DNA of 64,000 bases. Source: an uncultured Eubacteriales bacterium (GTDB lineage Bacteria; Bacillota; Clostridia; Oscillospirales; Oscillospiraceae). Location of the stretch: the NCBI GenBank assembly GCA_900545495.1, contig UQZJ01000001.1:1-64000 (forward strand), written 5' to 3'. Position numbers and translations under genes: made by a program. This document shows positions 23,611 to 31,649 of this stretch, piece by piece. Under the pieces are notes generated by a model. That model was not told where the DNA came from. It searched no databases and worked only from the letters and a program-made list of their open reading frames with translations. Position 1 is the stretch's first letter, and each line of letters opens with the position of its first letter.

Positions 23611-24531
23611 ATGGATATTTGGAAGGAACTGCGGGACGAGGGCATTGACCCGTCGCTGCTGGAGGAGATACAGCATTTTCGGGCGGCACACCCCGTACCG
23701 CCGGAGGCGGCGGCGCGCATTCCCATACCCCAGTGCCTCTACTACGGCAAGGAGGTCTGGGAGAGCGCGGCGGCGGCGCTGCTGTGCGGCCAGCACCTGC
23801 TGCTGGCAGGGCCGAAGGCCACCGGCAAGAACGTGCTGGCGGAGAATCTGGCCGCTGTATTCGGCCGCCCCGTGTGGGATGTGTCCATGTACGTCAACGT
23901 GGACGCCGCCGCCCTGATCGGCGCGGACACCCTGCAAAAGGGCGAGGTGGTGTTCCGGGAGGGACCCATCTGCCGCTGCGCCCGGCTGGGCGGCTTCGGC
24001 GTGCTGGACGAGGTGAACATGGCCAAAAACGAGGCGCTGGCTGTGCTCCACGCCACGCTGGATCACCGGCGGGTCATCGATGTGCCGGGCTACGAGCGCA
24101 TCACGCTGGACGACGCCACCCGCTTCATCGGCACCATGAACTACGGCTACGCCGGTACCCGCGAGCTCAATGAGGCGCTGGTGTCCCGCTTCGCGGTGCT
24201 GGATATGCCGGTGATCTCCGATACCGACCTGCAAAAGCTGCTGCGCCGCACGTTCCCTACCCTGTCGGCCAAGTGGGCGGAGCAGTTCGCCCTGCTGTTC
24301 CGCGACCTGCGGCAGAAGTGCGACAGCGGTGAGATCTCCACCAAGACGCTGGATCTCCGGGGCCTGCTGGCGACGCTGCGCCTGATGGAGACGGGCATCC
24401 CCTCCGGACAGGCCCTGAAGCTGGGCGTCATCAACAAGGCCTTTGAGCCCTTTGAGCGGCAGCTGGCCGCCGACACGGTCTGGGCGCGGATCCCGCAGGA
24501 TCTCAGCGGCAGCCAGCTGTTCGGAGCGTAA
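23611..24531 (+). CDS. MoxR-type AAA+ ATPase
   Basis: A 306-residue AAA+ ATPase of the MoxR/CbbQ/NorQ group. Walker A reads GPKATGKN (about residue 74), with Asn where Ser/Thr is usual; Walker B is GVLDEVNMA; sensor 1 is in FIGTMNYG; the arginine-finger region is NEALVSRFAVLDMP. MoxR proteins work with a VWA-domain partner to remodel or activate another protein or insert a metal cofactor. The next gene, two bases on, encodes such a partner. The client is unknown. Confidence 0.88.
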   Translation: MDIWKELRDEGIDPSLLEEIQHFRAAHPVPPEAAARIPIPQCLYYGKEVWESAAAALLCGQHLLLAGPKATGKNVLAENLAAVFGRPVWDVSMYVNVDAAALIGADTLQKGEVVFREGPICRCARLGGFGVLDEVNMAKNEALAVLHATLDHRRVIDVPGYERITLDDATRFIGTMNYGYAGTRELNEALVSRFAVLDMPVISDTDLQKLLRRTFPTLSAKWAEQFALLFRDLRQKCDSGEISTKTLDLRGLLATLRLMETGIPSGQALKLGVINKAFEPFERQLAADTVWARIPQDLSGSQLFGA

Positions 24532-24532
24532 C

Positions 24533-26230
24533 ATGGAGCGGCAGGAATTACAGAACCGCCGGGCGGTCAACCAGATCTGGAACGGCGCAGGGCGCTACGA
24601 TGTACAGCCGGAGCAGGCCGCCTTCGACGAGGGCGGCGACCCGGAGCTGTATCTGAACACAGTGATGGGTCTTGCCCGCCGGGACTACGACTTTGCCCGC
24701 TTCCAGCCCATGCTCCATGCCTTTCAGCAGCAGCCGCAGGGCGGGCTGTACAGCGACATCTTCTGGCTGGGGCTGGAGCACGCCGTCTACGAAAAGGAAT
24801 CGCCCCGCCGTCCGGCGCTGGAGGCGCTGCGGCGGCAGCACGCCCGCCGTCTGTTAGTGGAGAGCGGTGAGGCCGGCGACCCCCGGCAGATCCCGGCGCT
24901 GCGCCGTATCTGGGCGTCCCGGGTGCTGGGGCAGCCCCATACGGAGGACGACTGGCAGACGGCCCTGCTGGACGAGCTGGCCTTCGCCCCTGAGCTGGAT
25001 GAGCAGCAGCTGATCCACCGGACGGAGGAGCTGCTGTATCGGTACTTCCGGCGGGCGCGGCGCAGCGTCACCGACCGCCAGTGGGCGGCGTGGGCGGGGC
25101 GCTCCCTGACAAAGGGCGGCGGTGTGCGGTTCATCAAACCCAACGCCCTGCGGGCGCTGTCCCACACGGACAGCGGCGGCGGTGCAGGACAAGCGCCAAA
25201 GTTCCTGTCATTTTTGCAGGGCCGCACACCGGAGCCGATTTTGCGCCGCTATGTGGAGGACTGCTTCGGCGTGTCTATGCTGACGCCATCGGAGCTGGCG
25301 GAGGCGGAGCGCCTGCTGTGTACCGGCGTCCACAAAAACTGCCGCCTGCACTTTACCAAGGGCACGCCGCCGGATCGTCCCCCCGCCCCCAACGCGGCGT
25401 GGGACGCGGAGCACTTCCAGCAGCAGCGTGCCAAAAACCGTGCCTACTATCAGGCACACCTCGCCGAGAACCAGATGACCCTCCACCAGCTGACACAGAA
25501 GCTGCAAAATGTCCTGCTGCTGCGGCAGGATGACGGCGGCGCAGGGGCGCGGGCAGGCCGCTTGCAGCCCGGACTGGCGTGGCGCGCCGCCGCGCTGGAC
25601 GACGAACAGATTTTTCTCCGCCGCAGTCCCGACGAGCCGGAGGAGCTGTCGGTGGACATCCTGCTGGACGGCTCCGCCTCCCAGAACCTCCAGCAGGAGA
25701 AGCTGGCCACCCAGGCCTACCTCATCGCGGAGAGCCTCACCCGCTGCCATATCCCGGTGCGGGTCAGCTTCTTCTGCTCCGTCAGCGGCTGCACGGTGCT
25801 TCGGATCCTCCGAGACTTCGGCCATCCGGAGGAGAACGACGCCTGCTTTGACTACACCGCCGCCGGATGGAACCGGGACGGTCTGGCGCTGCGGGCCATG
25901 GGCTGGCTCATGCGCCGCAGCACCGAGCCGAACCGGCTGCTGCTTCTGCTGTCCGACGCCAGTCCCAACGACGACCAGCGCATCCCCATCGGCGCGCTGC
26001 CGCTGGGCGGGTTTGCGTACAGCGGGAAGCGGGGCGTGGAGGACGCCGCCGGGGAGACAGCCGTTCTCCGGCGGCAGGGCATCCGCCCCGTGTGCATCTT
26101 CACCGGCTCCGATCAGGAGCTGGACAACGCCCGGCGCATCTACGGCGCGGCGCTGGAGCGCATCCCCACTGCCGGATGGCTGGCGGACGCGGTCAGCCGC
26201 CTGCTGTGCGCCCAGCTCACCCGCACATAA
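24533..26230 (+). CDS. VWA-domain protein, partner of the MoxR ATPase
   Basis: A 565-residue protein. The C-terminal third (about 370-560) is a VWA domain with the MIDAS motif DGSAS and a later LLLLSDASPND strand. The N-terminal two-thirds is helical and charged, with no recognised domain. The layout resembles CobT/NorD-type VWA proteins, which act with MoxR-type ATPases. It starts at the ATG at 24533 and is co-transcribed with the ATPase. What metal centre or protein it serves cannot be told, since no obvious client gene lies nearby. Confidence 0.82.
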   Translation: MERQELQNRRAVNQIWNGAGRYDVQPEQAAFDEGGDPELYLNTVMGLARRDYDFARFQPMLHAFQQQPQGGLYSDIFWLGLEHAVYEKESPRRPALEALRRQHARRLLVESGEAGDPRQIPALRRIWASRVLGQPHTEDDWQTALLDELAFAPELDEQQLIHRTEELLYRYFRRARRSVTDRQWAAWAGRSLTKGGGVRFIKPNALRALSHTDSGGGAGQAPKFLSFLQGRTPEPILRRYVEDCFGVSMLTPSELAEAERLLCTGVHKNCRLHFTKGTPPDRPPAPNAAWDAEHFQQQRAKNRAYYQAHLAENQMTLHQLTQKLQNVLLLRQDDGGAGARAGRLQPGLAWRAAALDDEQIFLRRSPDEPEELSVDILLDGSASQNLQQEKLATQAYLIAESLTRCHIPVRVSFFCSVSGCTVLRILRDFGHPEENDACFDYTAAGWNRDGLALRAMGWLMRRSTEPNRLLLLLSDASPNDDQRIPIGALPLGGFAYSGKRGVEDAAGETAVLRRQGIRPVCIFTGSDQELDNARRIYGAALERIPTAGWLADAVSRLLCAQLTRT

Positions 26231-26267
26231 AAACACACCGCTTGGCGCTACCAAGCGGTGTGTTTTT
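26229..26267. terminator. Bidirectional terminator after the VWA gene
   Basis: A 16-bp stem (AAAACACACCGCTTGG with CCAAGCGGTGTGTTTT) and CGCTA loop. T-runs flank both sides, serving the VWA gene and the convergent methyltransferase gene. Confidence 0.88.
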
Positions 26268-26296
26268 CTATCAGAGCAGGCGGCCGTGCCGGTCTG

Positions 26297-27175
26297 TCAA
26301 CCGCCGCAATGTCCCTCCGGCAGATCTCCCCCGTACAGGGCGCGGCGCAGGGCGGCAATATGCGCCGCCGTGGTACCGCAGCAGCCGCCGAAGATCATCA
26401 CGCCGCTGTCCAGCATGGCGGGTACGCAGGCGGCAAACGCCTCCGGTGAGCAATCGTACACCGCCCGGCCATCCACCATAACGGGCAGCCCTGCGCTGGG
26501 CTTGGCGATCAGCGGCACACGCGCATACGCCCGCAGCCGCCGGAGCTGGGGCAGCATCTGCGCCCCGGTGGAGCAGTTCAGGCCAAAGGCGTCGATGCCC
26601 ATGTCCTGCAAAACGGTAAGAGCGGCGGTGATATCAGTGCCGGAGATGCTGCGGCCGTTCTCGTCGCAGGCGAAGGTGACAAAGATCGGCTTGTCGGTGA
26701 CGGCGCGGACAGCCAGTACCGCGGCCCGGGCGTCGGACAGGGAGATCATCGTCTCGATGACGTACAGATCCACACCGGCTGCCTCCAGTCCGGCCACCTG
26801 CTGGGCGTAGGCATCCACCAGCCGCTCAAAGGTGGCGTCTCCCCGCGGCGGCGGAAGAAACAGCCCCGTGGGGGCCATGTCGCCGGCCACCAGCGCTCTG
26901 CCGCCGGCAGCCTCCCGGGTCAGGGCCGCCAGACGGCGGTTGTACGCCGCCACATCTTCCGTCACGCCGTGGGCTGCCAGCCTGACGGCGTTGCCGCCGA
27001 AGGTGGGCGTATACAGCACCTGGCTGCCCGCATCCACATAGCCGCGCTGGAGCTCCCGAATGCAGTCCGGGTGCGCCAGCGTCCACTTCTCCATGCTGAT
27101 GTCGCCGGTATAGCCGCGCCGTTGCAGCTCCGTACCGGTTGCGCCGTCCAGAATCAGGGGAAAGTGAAGTTCCAT
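26297..27175 (-). CDS. Homocysteine S-methyltransferase family protein
   Basis: A 292-residue zinc-dependent methyltransferase of the MmuM/BHMT/MetH N-terminal family. DGATGTELQRRG marks the start of the barrel; the zinc-binding cysteines are in GLNCS and GGCCGT. It transfers a methyl group to homocysteine to give methionine. No cobalamin domain is attached, so the methyl donor may be S-methylmethionine, or the protein may work with separate corrinoid proteins. The second ATG (27175) sits 7 bases after GGAGG; the first at 27181 is too close. Confidence 0.88.
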   Translation of the reverse strand: MELHFPLILDGATGTELQRRGYTGDISMEKWTLAHPDCIRELQRGYVDAGSQVLYTPTFGGNAVRLAAHGVTEDVAAYNRRLAALTREAAGGRALVAGDMAPTGLFLPPPRGDATFERLVDAYAQQVAGLEAAGVDLYVIETMISLSDARAAVLAVRAVTDKPIFVTFACDENGRSISGTDITAALTVLQDMGIDAFGLNCSTGAQMLPQLRRLRAYARVPLIAKPSAGLPVMVDGRAVYDCSPEAFAACVPAMLDSGVMIFGGCCGTTAAHIAALRRALYGGDLPEGHCGG

Positions 27176-27240
27176 ATCCATACCTCCACGGTGCCAGCGC
27201 CGCATGACGGAAAAGGGCGGCGTCTTCATACAATATCACT

Positions 27241-27270
27241 ACTTTACGGAGGATCGGGGCGCTTTGTCAA
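27241..27270 (-). promoter_or_regulatory. Promoter of the homocysteine methyltransferase gene
   Basis: On the minus strand, TTGACA (27265-27270) and TAAAGT (27241-27246) are 18 bp apart, about 65 bases before the start. Confidence 0.6.
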
Positions 27271-27304
27271 GGGGCATTGTGCGCCGCAGCGCCGCCATGA
27301 CAGC

Positions 27305-27340
27305 AAAACCCGCCCTCTGCCTTGCGGCAGGGGCGGGTTT
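27305..27340 (-). terminator. Terminator of the cohesin/dockerin operon
   Basis: An imperfect stem of about 15 bp, with arms AAACCCGCCC and GGGCGGGTTT at the base, is followed on the minus strand by TTTTGC, just past the stop at 27348. Confidence 0.72.
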
Positions 27341-27347
27341 CATACAA

Positions 27348-28973
27348 TCACATATCGTGGATATCCTTCAGAAGATCCTCCAGTGACATGGTGCGGACAT
27401 CCTCCTCGTCCTTGGACATGGGCTCCTCCGCCAGCGTCTTTTCCACCGTATCCTCCATCGCGGGGAAGTCCGGGGCAGACGCCGCCGGTGTCGCCTTAGG
27501 CGCGGGAGCTGCCGCGGGTGCATCGTCATCCAGCGGGATATCGAAGTCCTTCCAGTCTCGGGGTGTCGGCGCGGCCTTTTTCGCCGGTGCCTCCTCCCGG
27601 GGTACGATGCGAGGCACAGAGCGGGGACGCTCCGGCGTGTGCCGCTCCTCCTGCCGCCGGTCACGGTCATCCCTGTCATGCCGCCGGCGGTCATGGCGAT
27701 CGCGGGGATCGTCTCCTCTGTCGGGGCCGTCCGGGCCATCGTCATCGTCTCCGCCGCCGGTGCTGCGTCCGATCAGCAGTCCCAGCAGGAACAGCAGGAT
27801 CAATGCCAGCACCACGCCGCCGCCGATGGCGACAACAGTGCGTACCTCACCCAGCAGGGGCAGCTTGACATCCAGCGGGATCTTGAGCATGGGAGCCTCC
27901 GGCTCCGGTTCGGGCTCCGGCTCCGGCTCAGGCTCCGGGAGGGAGACGTTCGGCACCGTGCCGGTATACTGCGGCATCCGGAGGACATGGACGGTGTACT
28001 CCTTTTTGGTGACCCGGTCTTCGGCGGTGCAGGTGACGACAAGGGCGTTGTCCCCCTCCTTCTCAATGGCCACCTCGCCTGTGCCGCCAATGCCGTGTGC
28101 TTTGCTGTCATTGGCGGCAGCGGCCAGCTTCACGGTTTTCGTCTCAAAGGGGACGTACACGATGTAATCCGTGACCGTGCTGCTGAACGCGGGACTGAGG
28201 CTGACGCCCTCCACCGTCAACTCCGACAGCGAGGCGTCGGTGGACGGCTTGTAGTTGGGATCCTGCTCCCGGGTGGCCTCGATCACATAGCTTTTCGTTT
28301 TGCCGTTGGCCGCCGTGACCTTCAGTGTCACGGTGTTGACGCCCACCGCCAGCTCCGTACCGCTGATGGAGACGCTCTGCCCCTTGTCGGCGCGGTTATA
28401 ATCCAGACTCAGCTTGGACACGCTGTAAGGAACCTTGGTGGTGTAGTACGTCGTATCGGGGGAAAAAGCCGGGGACAGGGTGAAGTTGCCGCACATGATG
28501 GCGGACAGGGAGCAGTTGTCGCTGGGCGCAGCGCCCACGCTGCCCGACCAGCTGGCGGTGCCGAGCTCCAGATCCTTCTCGCCGTCAGACGCCACAATGT
28601 TTTCGAATTTGGCGGACAGCGCCGCACCGGGCTGGGCGCCCGATGCCACCTTCAGCGTCACGGTGATGACTCCGCCGCTGGCGCTGTTGGTGCCGTACAC
28701 GCTGAAGCGGTTCTGGTTCACCAGAATGCTCCAGCCGCTGACAGAGCAGCTGTAATTGGTGAAGGTCAGGCCCTCGCCGCAGTTGAGATCCGCCGTCAGG
28801 CCGTAGATCTTGCTGTCCACCGACAGCGTCAGCGTCACGGAGTTACCCGGCTGCACGCTGCTGCTGCCGGTGAGAGACGCACCCGCGGCATAGGCCGTCC
28901 GGGGCAGCGCCGATACCACGATCAGCAGCGCCGCTGCCATGGACAAAACGGCACGGAACAGTTTCTTTTTCAT
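27348..28973 (-). CDS. Membrane-anchored surface protein with cohesin-like and two cadherin-like beta-sandwich domains
   Basis: 541 residues. A signal peptide (1-29, ending AYA) is followed by a cohesin-like beta-sandwich (about 30-150: VQPGNSVTLTLSVDSKIYGL), two repeats of the cadherin-like beta-sandwich (PF12733) type (about 155-240 and 245-335, each with LSPAFS and a hydrophobic Y-x-V pattern), a Pro-Glu repeat spacer, one transmembrane helix (about 380-405, IGGGVVLALILLFLLGLLIG), and a cytoplasmic tail of about 135 residues, first Asp/Arg-rich and then acidic. It therefore displays a cohesin-like module outside the cell. The gene begins 14 bases after one encoding a dockerin, so the pair may bind. 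The long charged cytoplasmic tail is unusual for such proteins. Confidence 0.82.
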   Translation of the reverse strand: MKKKLFRAVLSMAAALLIVVSALPRTAYAAGASLTGSSSVQPGNSVTLTLSVDSKIYGLTADLNCGEGLTFTNYSCSVSGWSILVNQNRFSVYGTNSASGGVITVTLKVASGAQPGAALSAKFENIVASDGEKDLELGTASWSGSVGAAPSDNCSLSAIMCGNFTLSPAFSPDTTYYTTKVPYSVSKLSLDYNRADKGQSVSISGTELAVGVNTVTLKVTAANGKTKSYVIEATREQDPNYKPSTDASLSELTVEGVSLSPAFSSTVTDYIVYVPFETKTVKLAAAANDSKAHGIGGTGEVAIEKEGDNALVVTCTAEDRVTKKEYTVHVLRMPQYTGTVPNVSLPEPEPEPEPEPEPEAPMLKIPLDVKLPLLGEVRTVVAIGGGVVLALILLFLLGLLIGRSTGGGDDDDGPDGPDRGDDPRDRHDRRRHDRDDRDRRQEERHTPERPRSVPRIVPREEAPAKKAAPTPRDWKDFDIPLDDDAPAAAPAPKATPAASAPDFPAMEDTVEKTLAEEPMSKDEEDVRTMSLEDLLKDIHDM

Positions 28974-28987
28974 GAGCTACCTCCCAC

Positions 28988-31411
28988 TCAGATGGTGCGC
29001 TGGCCCACTGTGACCTGCGCAGCCTGTACCACGTCGGTGATGGTGATGCGGCCGTCGCCGTTGATGTCACCGGCCATCATAGCGGCCTCGTCCAAGTCAC
29101 CGGCATTGGCGGCGTAATTTTGCAGCTTGACCACATCGGTGATGGTGATGCGGCCGTCGCCGTTGACATCGCCGGTGACCACGATGGTCAGGCTGGTGCT
29201 GCCGCTGACGGCGGTCATGCCCGTACCCACATAGCCGGAGGTGACCTCTTGCTTGCCGCTGTACACGGTGTAGCCCGAGTCGTTCAGACTCTTGACGGAG
29301 GTCTCCGGCGCGATACCGGTCAGGAACCCGCCGGAGGGCTTGGTGGGATCGGCGGGCGTACCGCCGCCCTCGGCCTTGGCGGTCTTGTTGAACTGGGCGG
29401 TGTAGGTGATGTCCTTCGTTCCCATATAGGTGGCGCCTGCCACGAAGGCCTCGCCGCTCTGATCCGTCCACTGCTTGAAGCTGTAGGTGTACTTGCTGTC
29501 CGCCGCCTTCACCGGGTTGGCGGGCGCCTTGATGAGGTCGCCCTTGGCCAGCTTGAAAGTGCGGACTGCCTTGCCGTCCACCTCAAAGGTGACAGTGTGG
29601 AGGTCGTCGAACCGGGCGTACAGCGTGTGGTTGGAGGCAGCCACCGGGGTGTTGGCCGAGACCTCGGTGCCGTCCTCGCGGAACCAGCCCTGGAAACCGG
29701 CCTCGTCCACCGTGGGCAGCTCGCCGTAGGTGTTGGTCAGGTTATATACACGGCTCTCGATCACCGTGTCGCCCACCTGGAAGGAGATAACGTATTCCTC
29801 ATCGGTGAACTCGCCGGGGACCTGATTCGGGTTTAGATCCACCACAAAGCGCTTTTCCGCCAGCTTGACGGTACCGGCGCTGTTGGTGCCGGTGATCGTC
29901 AGCGTATAGGAGCCGGTGGTGAGCTTACTGAACGTACAGTCGCTGTCCAGCTCCCACAGGTCGAATTGGTAGGCGGTGCCCCGAATGTTCTTGGAGACAT
30001 TGAACCCGCTGCTGCCATCGCTGGAGACGGCTTTCACCGTGATATTGGAGATAGGGAGGCTGCTGGTCACCACACCGCGCAGGGGGTAGGAGGAATAGTT
30101 TGACAGCAGCTCTGTGGTATACCCCTCGCTGCCGGGGAAGAATGCCCCCTCCAGCCCCCACACGCTGCCGATGGCAGTGATCTGGAGACGGCTGGCGGCC
30201 TTTTTATCCTTGGTGAGGGAAACGCCCTTGTCCTCCAGAAGCAGGTAGCGGCCGGTGGCGCGGTTTTGCAGACAATAGGGCGCGTCGCCCACCAGCGCCC
30301 ACATCTGCTCGTTGCCGGCGGTGGGCGCGGCCAGCGTCACCTTGCCGCTGCCGTCGGCCAGACGGCGGTTATTGATGGACAGGGTGTAGTAGCCGCTGTC
30401 GTAGTAGGTGAACTGAAACCCTCCGGCAGAGGCGGCGCCGGTCAGTCCGGAGAGATCGGCGGCCAGCGCCTGGCTGGTGGCGCCGTGGAGCGAAATGCGG
30501 TAATCGCCATTGGGCAGCGGCGCATCGGTGTTTTGGTACAGCATCACAACGGCGTCCGCCGGTTCATTGATGTGCAGGCGGGCGTAGACGCTGAGCTGCA
30601 CATCGCCGGAGCTGCCGACGAAGTAGGCCATCGTCTGGCCGGCGACGCCGTACTTCCCTGCTGTGCTGCCAGACATCCGTCTTTCCAAATTGGAGGAGGG
30701 GTTTTTGTCCAGCTTGCTGCACTCGGCGTAGATGGCCTGAATGATCTCCGCCTCGCTCTGGTTTTTGAAGCCGCCCAGCGCGTCGAAGGCGCGGAGGATG
30801 ACACCGGTGGCGCCGCTGCGGCCATCGCTGCTGTTGGCGCCGCGGATCACACCGGCGCCGTGGTGTACGCTGCGGCTCCAGAACACGTTGCGCAGTGCCA
30901 GCGAGTAGTCTGCGATGTCAAAGGAGGGGACGGCGGACTTGATGTTGGCCAAGAGATCCGCATAGGCGTGGGTCTCCCAGAAGTCCTTCTGGGACTGGGT
31001 GAACTCGCTTGTGTAGGATTCTGCTACCCGTTCCCATGTGGCATCGAAATTGCTGCCGTAGCCGGGAGAGTATTTCCCCGCCTGGTTATAGGCATAGGCG
31101 TTGTACAGCGTATCACCCATATCCCGGTAAATGGAGCCTTCCTTGAACTCCTGCAGCCACTTGATGAAGCTCAGCGGCGTTCCGGCCTTGCTGGCAAACA
31201 TATAAATGCCGTAGGACTTGCCGCCGGGATCGCCGGGTACCGTGGAGATACGTCCCGGATTGGCGCTGTTGCCCGTCTCGTAGTACTGGCTCAGATCGCC
31301 CAGACCGGCGCCCGTCCAGTTCTTGCTGGCGGCCATCAGCGCGGTGGCCAGCAGACCCAGCACCAGCGCGGCGGTCAGCGCGATCGCGGTTCCTCGTTTC
31401 ATCCTTTTCAT
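28988..31411 (-). CDS. Secreted multidomain dockerin protein with putative cell-wall hydrolase-like N-domain
   Basis: 807 residues. A signal peptide (about 1-30) is followed by a domain (about 30-270) with DPGGKSYGIYMFASKAGT, a motif I associate with phage-type lysozyme-like or VgrG-linked domains (tentative). Then come a ricin-type lectin-like domain (about 290-410, CLQNRATGRYLLLED), beta-rich segments, an InlB-type repeat (about 605-680), and a C-terminal type I dockerin with two calcium loops, DVNGDGRITITD and DINGDGRITITD. It is likely exported and attached to cohesin partners, perhaps the next gene product. The ATG at 31411, 8 bases after AGGG, is preferred over a GTG three codons upstream. 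Confidence 0.82.
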   Translation of the reverse strand: MKRMKRGTAIALTAALVLGLLATALMAASKNWTGAGLGDLSQYYETGNSANPGRISTVPGDPGGKSYGIYMFASKAGTPLSFIKWLQEFKEGSIYRDMGDTLYNAYAYNQAGKYSPGYGSNFDATWERVAESYTSEFTQSQKDFWETHAYADLLANIKSAVPSFDIADYSLALRNVFWSRSVHHGAGVIRGANSSDGRSGATGVILRAFDALGGFKNQSEAEIIQAIYAECSKLDKNPSSNLERRMSGSTAGKYGVAGQTMAYFVGSSGDVQLSVYARLHINEPADAVVMLYQNTDAPLPNGDYRISLHGATSQALAADLSGLTGAASAGGFQFTYYDSGYYTLSINNRRLADGSGKVTLAAPTAGNEQMWALVGDAPYCLQNRATGRYLLLEDKGVSLTKDKKAASRLQITAIGSVWGLEGAFFPGSEGYTTELLSNYSSYPLRGVVTSSLPISNITVKAVSSDGSSGFNVSKNIRGTAYQFDLWELDSDCTFSKLTTGSYTLTITGTNSAGTVKLAEKRFVVDLNPNQVPGEFTDEEYVISFQVGDTVIESRVYNLTNTYGELPTVDEAGFQGWFREDGTEVSANTPVAASNHTLYARFDDLHTVTFEVDGKAVRTFKLAKGDLIKAPANPVKAADSKYTYSFKQWTDQSGEAFVAGATYMGTKDITYTAQFNKTAKAEGGGTPADPTKPSGGFLTGIAPETSVKSLNDSGYTVYSGKQEVTSGYVGTGMTAVSGSTSLTIVVTGDVNGDGRITITDVVKLQNYAANAGDLDEAAMMAGDINGDGRITITDVVQAAQVTVGQRTI

Positions 31412-31490
31412 TACATACACCCTGCCTTTATCACATATTGGTAAAGCGGTGTGGAAATACCCGCTGATTTACATAATAATAATCATTGAC

Positions 31491-31519
31491 AGTATACCAT
31501 CGGTTTTTGCCGTTGTCTA
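31491..31519 (-). promoter_or_regulatory. Promoter of the dockerin/cohesin operon (TAGACA-17-TATACT)
   Basis: On the minus strand, TAGACA (31514-31519) and TATACT (31491-31496) are 17 bp apart, giving a leader of about 70 nt. Confidence 0.6.
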
Positions 31520-31605
31520 CAAAAAATACGGCGGAAACACAAAAAATACGAAAAATTTGTCGGGCAAACCACAACATTTGGGTAGAAATATCGCAGAAAA
31601 TGTCG

Positions 31606-31611
31606 TATAAT
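31606..31611 (+). promoter_or_regulatory. Probable -10 of the DUF4015 gene
   Basis: A perfect TATAAT lies 38 bases before the ATG at 31650. The -35 at 17 bp (TAGAAA) is weak. Confidence 0.45.
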
Positions 31612-31649
31612 GACCGGCACAAGCCCAAAACGAACAAGGAGAATTCATT

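Noticed and set aside
27900..27960. A Pro-Glu repeat read as a possible DNA tandem repeat or CRISPR-like array
   Set aside because: It is a short GluPro codon repeat coding for the wall-spacer of the cohesin protein; there are no spacers.
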